Shown: in pieces, positions 5,382 through 5,724 of the stretch
How the letters are laid out: every line of letters begins with the position of its first letter
Position numbering within the stretch: the stretch's first letter is position 1
Assembly: GCA_016280565.1 (NCBI GenBank)
Contig: JAEEGY010000145.1
Span: forward strand, 1-5,724
Source of the DNA: Fretibacterium sp.
Lineage (GTDB): Bacteria > Synergistota > Synergistia > Synergistales > Aminobacteriaceae
Direction of reading: 5' to 3'
Length of the DNA: 5,724 nucleotides
The notes under the pieces: model-generated
Database searches by the model: none
Told to the model about the DNA's origin: nothing
Seen by the model: only the letters and a program-made list of their open reading frames with translations
Translations under genes and position numbers: made by a program

Positions 5382-5724
5382 GGCAGTCGATCAGTCGGCG
5401 TCAGATCGGTGCGCCGCGCTGAGCTGCCCGGCGCTAGGTCGGGGGCTCACGCTCCACAGCGCGTGCCGAGGGTCGGCCAGACCGCCCAGCTTACGCGCTC
5501 CCGAAGGGAGAGCGGCGTTGGGCGGATCGGCTGTGTCGGAGCGAAGTGCGGGGCACTTCGCGGAGGCCCTCGCCGTGAGCCCCTCTCCTACGCGCCTATG
5601 GGCGTTGGCTCACCGTATGACGGCGTAGGAGAGTGTGCTGCGCCGATGCAACGTCGGCACGTGTTGCTGAGGCGCAGTACACCGACCTAGCGCCGAACAG
5701 CGGGACGCGAGCCCCCGACCTGGC
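5382..5724 (+). ncRNA. Candidate large structured RNA of unknown class (may continue past window)
   Basis: No convincing gene lies after dctM, and this part folds extensively. Visible helices are: hairpin 5382-5428 in three segments (GGCAG/CTGCC, TCAG/CTGA, CGGCG/CGCCG); long-range helix 5429-5442 with 5682-5695 (14 bp, perfect); 5482-5488 with 5519-5525, capped by 5494-5502 with 5506-5514 (one G-A mismatch); 5541-5549 with 5553-5561 (9 bp, perfect); 5583-5593 with 5623-5633 (11 bp, perfect); and 5633-5644 with 5671-5682 (12 bp, one G-U), capped by GCAAC/GTTGC. GTGAGCC (5575-5581) pairs with GGCTCAC (5607-5613) inside the 11-bp helix, making a pseudoknot. A second closing helix uses 5433-5448 with 5709-5724. 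The wobble pairs I noted are G-U when read on the plus strand, which favours plus-strand transcription. No promoter was identified. I see no RNase P, tmRNA, SRP or 6S hallmark. Alternatives are a structured mobile-element end (HEARO/IscB-associated RNA, retron or intron) or a DNA-level palindrome cluster. Confidence 0.5.
5429..5724. repeat. Long inverted repeat with two alternative right arms
   Basis: The left arm, 5429-5448, has two complements. Bases 5682-5695 match 5429-5442 perfectly (14 bp). Bases 5709-5724 match 5433-5448 over 16 bp with one G-U. The right arms are themselves near-direct repeats: CCGACCTAGC (5682-5691) and CCGACCTGGC (5715-5724). The second arm ends at the last base of the window, so it may extend further. 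Confidence 0.85.

Noticed and set aside
5328..5690. Plus-strand open frame of 120 codons in the right-hand region
   Set aside because: It has no SD, a low-complexity Arg/Gly/Ser composition, and its bases are accounted for by perfect inverted repeats; it looks like a chance frame in G+C-rich structured DNA.
5382..5724. RNase P RNA, tmRNA, SRP RNA, 6S RNA, rRNA or CRISPR array
   Set aside because: None of the conserved core sequences I know for these RNAs is present, and there are no regularly spaced direct repeats. I cannot exclude a divergent member without a covariance-model search.

Overview
The window is about 60% G+C and carries four tightly spaced plus-strand genes, the end of a fifth, and 480 bases without a credible gene at the right edge. 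Strong Shine-Dalgarno (SD) sequences, GTG/TTG codons near starts and a tripartite ATP-independent periplasmic (TRAP) transporter suggest an anaerobic, high-G+C, Gram-negative-type bacterium. Synergistota (Fretibacterium-like) is my best guess from general resemblance only; no phylogenetic marker is present.

Layout. Bases 1-986 hold the C-terminal 327 residues of a protein I do not recognise; its start lies upstream of the window. A promoter-like sequence at 1010-1039 (consensus -35, 5/6 -10) overlaps a 13-base palindrome and precedes a zinc-dependent medium-chain dehydrogenase (1071-2111). It resembles L-galactonate/L-idonate/sorbitol-type dehydrogenases, most clearly the LgoD (YjjN) group. 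It is followed by a complete DctP-type TRAP transporter: binding protein (2191-3168), small membrane subunit (3250-3783, TTG start) and large membrane subunit (3780-5243, overlapping the previous stop by ATGA). A strong intrinsic terminator lies between the binding-protein gene and the two membrane genes, which would favour excess binding protein. The likely logic is capture of an organic or sugar acid by DctP, import by DctQM with a sodium gradient, and NAD-linked oxidation of that compound or a derivative by the dehydrogenase. The substrate is an inference.

Right edge. After an operon-end hairpin at 5296-5321, bases 5382-5724 are unusually rich in nested complementary segments. They include a 14-bp perfect long-range helix closing about 270 bases, a competing 16-bp helix with the same 5' strand, a 12-bp and an 11-bp helix, a 9-bp perfect hairpin, an interleaved (pseudoknot) pairing and a possible loop-to-distal-segment contact. 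Nearly every segment can be placed in a helix. I read this as a large structured RNA, or a structured end of a mobile element, running to or past the window edge. I could not match it to a known class by eye, and it is the most interesting part of the window.
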